Positions 19,579 through 21,670 of a stretch of DNA of 21,670 nt are shown here, piece by piece; positions within the stretch are counted from its first letter, which is position 1, and each line of letters starts with the position of its first letter. Source of the DNA: SVTX01 sp045585895 (GTDB lineage Bacteria; Bacillota; Clostridia; Oscillospirales; CAG-272); assembly GCA_045585895.1 (NCBI GenBank), contig JAZMZI010000014.1, positions 1 to 21,670 of the forward strand. Direction: 5' to 3'. A program made the position numbers and the translations under genes. Below the pieces are notes generated by a model, which worked only from the letters and a program-made list of their open reading frames with translations, was not told the DNA's origin and searched no databases.

Positions 19579-20541
19579 TTATATTCCAAGGAACGCCGCG
19601 CCTACGATACCCGCGTCGTTTCCCAGCTCTGCTATGCGGATCTCGGTCTTTTTATCGATGAAATCACCGCCATATCTTTCTTTATCCACAAAGGGAAACA
19701 GGAGATCGATAAGGAACTGTCCCTCTCCTGAAATTCCGCCGCCGATAGAAAGCACCTTGGGCTGGAAAATATTAATCATGCTGGTAATGCCGCTTGCAAG
19801 GTACTCGATATAGGTATCAATGACCTCTTTAGCCGCCTCATCGCCTGCTCTGTAGCCGTCAAACGCTACTCTGCCGTTGACCTTGCCGTATTTCTCGGCG
19901 ATCGCAACCATAGCGGTCTCTCTGCCGTTCTTCTCACACTCGGCAATCTTCTCTTTCGTCATATTGATAAGACCCGTTGCAGAGCTATATGCCTCCCAGC
20001 AACCTCGTCTGCCACAGCCGCACTGTCTGCCGCCAACCTCGATAACGATGTGACCAAGCTCTGTTCCTGCATAGTTGAAGCCCGAGAAAACCTGACCGTC
20101 GATGATAACACCGCCGCCAACACCGGTTCCGAGAGTTATCATAACCGAATTTTTGGTTCCTCTTGCCGCGCCTGCAACTGCCTCGCCCCATGCAGCCGCG
20201 TTTGCGTCGTTTTCAACGTGGATATTGTTAAGACCAAGTCTTTTTCCAAGCTCCGCGCATATGGGGAATTTACGGAAAGGCAGATTGCAGGAATATACCA
20301 CAATACCGTCGGTGTGATTTGCTACTCCGGGGGATGCAATACCGATAGCCTCGATCTCCGAAAAGTCGATGCCTGCCTCGGCACAAACGCTTCTGCAAAG
20401 AGCCGCCATATCGTCCATAATAAGGCTTGCATCTCTTTCCGCTCCCGTGGGAACGCTCAGTTTCTTCACTATTTTAAATTCATTATTTACTATTGCCGCG
20501 GCAATATTGGTGCCGCCAAGATCAATACCAATGCGATACAT
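19579..20541 (-). CDS. ROK-family sugar kinase (glucokinase-like)
   Basis: The ATG at 20539-20541 has AGAGGTTG upstream. The 320-residue protein has the ROK/ASKHA plan: phosphate-1 loop GIDLGGTN at residues 4-11, catalytic ENDANAAAWGE (Asp about 153), GTGVGGGVIIDG for phosphate 2, TELGHIVIEVGGRQCGCGRRGCWE with the ROK zinc motif CxCGxxGCxE, and C-terminal adenosine site SIGGGISGEG. Family members phosphorylate glucose or other sugars and amino sugars with ATP. The TELGH and zinc motif fit glucokinase, but substrate is not proven. It is monocistronic, with a perfect promoter upstream. Confidence 0.92.
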   Translation of the reverse strand: MYRIGIDLGGTNIAAAIVNNEFKIVKKLSVPTGAERDASLIMDDMAALCRSVCAEAGIDFSEIEAIGIASPGVANHTDGIVVYSCNLPFRKFPICAELGKRLGLNNIHVENDANAAAWGEAVAGAARGTKNSVMITLGTGVGGGVIIDGQVFSGFNYAGTELGHIVIEVGGRQCGCGRRGCWEAYSSATGLINMTKEKIAECEKNGRETAMVAIAEKYGKVNGRVAFDGYRAGDEAAKEVIDTYIEYLASGITSMINIFQPKVLSIGGGISGEGQFLIDLLFPFVDKERYGGDFIDKKTEIRIAELGNDAGIVGAAFLGI

Positions 20542-20588
20542 AATTCAACCTCTTTTACGCTGATTTTCTAAGCATAACGCTCAATTTA

Positions 20589-20617
20589 ATTATAAGAAAA
20601 TTTTCACCCTCTGTCAA
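20589..20617 (-). promoter_or_regulatory. Consensus promoter of the ROK kinase gene
   Basis: On the minus strand TTGACA (20612-20617) and TATAAT (20589-20594) are 17 bp apart, some 48 bp before the start codon. No operator-like repeat was seen. Confidence 0.88.
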
Positions 20618-20659
20618 GCATTTATTCGTTTTTTATCATACAGAAAGTGAATTTTATCA

Positions 20660-21436
20660 TCAGATATCAATTTCAAGTCCGTCATATGCCACCAAAACGT
20701 CCATCTCCTTCATTATCTCGACAGTTTCGTCATGAGGCTTGTGGAGAGAGGGGGCAATGTGGGTTATATATGTGGCGGTTTCATCGCCGATAATTCCCCA
20801 TTTTTTAAAGGATGGGAGCATAAGACGGATCATAGGTATGTTGTTGTGCTCACCTATGCGGTATTCGCCCTCGTAGTCACCACAGGTACAGTCGAGAACA
20901 AGAGCATCAAGCTTTGCGTTTTTCAGATGATAATACGTCGAATTCAATATCCACGCGCCGTCGGTTGCGTATAGTATCTTCTTGCCATCGATTTCAAAAA
21001 GCAGATACTGCGGTGCCGCGCCCTCATCGTGGTTTGTGTGAAGTCCCGTAACGAAAACTCCATTGTCAACGTCGATTTTTGCCTGCTTTGGCATTCTGAT
21101 TATAACAGTGTTCTCTATCTTGGGAAGCTTGGCATCGTTAGCTACCCAAACGCGAAGAATATCACTCTTTGCTGCCGCGATCTTCTTAAGATTCGACGCT
21201 TGGAAATGGTCACCGTGGAGGTGAGTAAAAAACACATCGGTTATATTCTCAAGAGGAATACCCGCGATACGGAGCGAATCAATGGTATGAACACCGCAAT
21301 CGATAAGATATTTGCCATTGATTATCGCTGCAGATGACCGCCTTGCATTTTTGTCAAAGCAATCAACAAAATCTGTCTTAAGCTTGGGCGAAAAATCTGC
21401 CGCGCAGGTGCCTAAAAATTGAAATTTAATACTCAT
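20660..21436 (-). CDS. Metallo-beta-lactamase-fold hydrolase (PhnP-like)
   Basis: The ATG at 21434-21436 has AAAGG upstream. The 258-residue protein has the MBL metal motif THLHGDH (residues 71-77, with H72, H74, D76 and H77). Later ligands are TNHDEG (about 134), DCTCGDYEGEY (about 180, the bridging Asp) and ITHIAPSLHKPHD (about 227). The early CAAD and KNARRSSAA segments with YLIDCG resemble PhnP and related phosphodiesterases that act on cyclic or nucleotide phosphates, but related proteins have other substrates. The gene is 118 bp upstream of (5' to, on the minus strand) the ROK gene but has its own unit, since a promoter lies between them. Confidence 0.85.
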   Translation of the reverse strand: MSIKFQFLGTCAADFSPKLKTDFVDCFDKNARRSSAAIINGKYLIDCGVHTIDSLRIAGIPLENITDVFFTHLHGDHFQASNLKKIAAAKSDILRVWVANDAKLPKIENTVIIRMPKQAKIDVDNGVFVTGLHTNHDEGAAPQYLLFEIDGKKILYATDGAWILNSTYYHLKNAKLDALVLDCTCGDYEGEYRIGEHNNIPMIRLMLPSFKKWGIIGDETATYITHIAPSLHKPHDETVEIMKEMDVLVAYDGLEIDI

Positions 21437-21463
21437 ATATATTTTCCTTTCTCATTTTTCAAA

Positions 21464-21670
21464 TTTTGATTTGTCGAACTGTTTGGCGTTGTCTGTTTGG
21501 AAGTTTTGCTCGAGCTTTTCCAAAAGCCCCTCGCTTGGCGATGTTTTCGCAGAAAACTCGCGGCTTCGGGCAATGCCCGAAGTGACACGTCGCGATCGGC
21601 GGTCGCGCTCGCATTATCAAGAAGGAGGGTGGCAAGCCGGGTATATACACCGCTACAGCCTCTTCACTGC
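21464..21670. repeat. Hairpin-rich window end, possible dispersed repeat
   Basis: No gene with an RBS is visible. Two adjacent hairpins stand out: CTTCGGG-CAATG-CCCGAAG (21564-21582) and CGCGATC-GGC-GGTCGCG (21591-21607). A GC-rich stretch with GAAGGAGGGTGGCAAGCC follows. A 63-codon minus-strand reading (HFGHCPKPRVFCENIAKR) runs across it, but it looks like translated repeat and not like a protein. I have an impression of such sequence recurring between genes in clostridial genomes, which I cannot verify. Confidence 0.35.

Noticed and set aside
21459..21650. 63-codon minus-strand ORF
   Set aside because: It reads through two hairpins and GC-rich repeat sequence with no RBS; more likely a repeat element.

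Overview
The window looks like a chromosomal segment of a Gram-positive Clostridia-type bacterium, probably an uncultured gut member of the Oscillospiraceae or a relative. The signs are strong AGGAGG-type ribosome binding sites, consensus sigma-A promoters (TTGACA-N17-TATAAT), and the families present: YczE/YitT-type membrane protein, DtxR/MntR-type regulator, TldD/TldE pair, ROK kinase, MobP3/MobL-like relaxase, DUF6809-like protein. Taxonomy is inferred from gene style only.

Left chromosomal flank (1-699): the 3' end of an amino-acid ABC transporter ATPase, its terminator, a perfect promoter overlapping that terminator, then two tandem tRNA-Pro 5' halves, each cut at the anticodon loop and followed by foreign sequence. 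A complete tRNA-Pro(TGG) follows. This is a scarred, repeatedly used integration site.

Accessory region (about 700-15410), probably one integrative and mobilizable element or a composite of several. (a) 728-4315, plus strand: an AT-rich, tightly packed five-gene cassette (HEAT-repeat protein, P-loop small-molecule kinase, radical SAM enzyme, two-TM protein with a PLD/DUF5919-like domain, HD phosphohydrolase) starting 28 bp after the tRNA. It is the best candidate for an undescribed system. (b) 4461-10214, minus strand: the mobility backbone, with two tandem tyrosine recombinases (one with an apparently duplicated arm-binding domain), a relaxase fused to Sel1-like repeats, a relaxosome accessory protein, an oriT candidate, a small unknown protein and an excisionase-like HTH protein. 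(c) 10361-11771: about 1.4 kb without genes, holding a 14-copy degenerate repeat array and then a row of seven hairpins. (d) 11767-12271, minus strand: two small element-associated proteins. (e) 12525-14947, plus strand: a type II restriction-modification pair (HNH endonuclease and cytosine-C5 methyltransferase). (f) 14948-15410: three 33-34-bp-spaced ATGCAT repeats, a strong promoter with no gene after it, and a 20-bp sequence identical to one in the tRNA-Pro scar.

Right boundary (15411-15600): a tRNA-Ser 3' half beginning at its anticodon loop, a very long terminator hairpin, and a degenerate tRNA-Leu-like 3' end.

Right chromosomal flank (15635-21670): a YczE/YitT-like membrane protein divergent from a DtxR-family regulator, the tldD-tldE operon, a ROK sugar kinase and an MBL-fold hydrolase (both minus), and a hairpin-rich tail that may be a dispersed repeat.

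How the parts fit: the integrases and HTH protein would move the element in and out of tRNA genes, the relaxase module would let it be mobilized by a helper, and the cassette and R-M pair are cargo at its two edges, a common arrangement for defence genes. The cassette's function is not known from the sequence.
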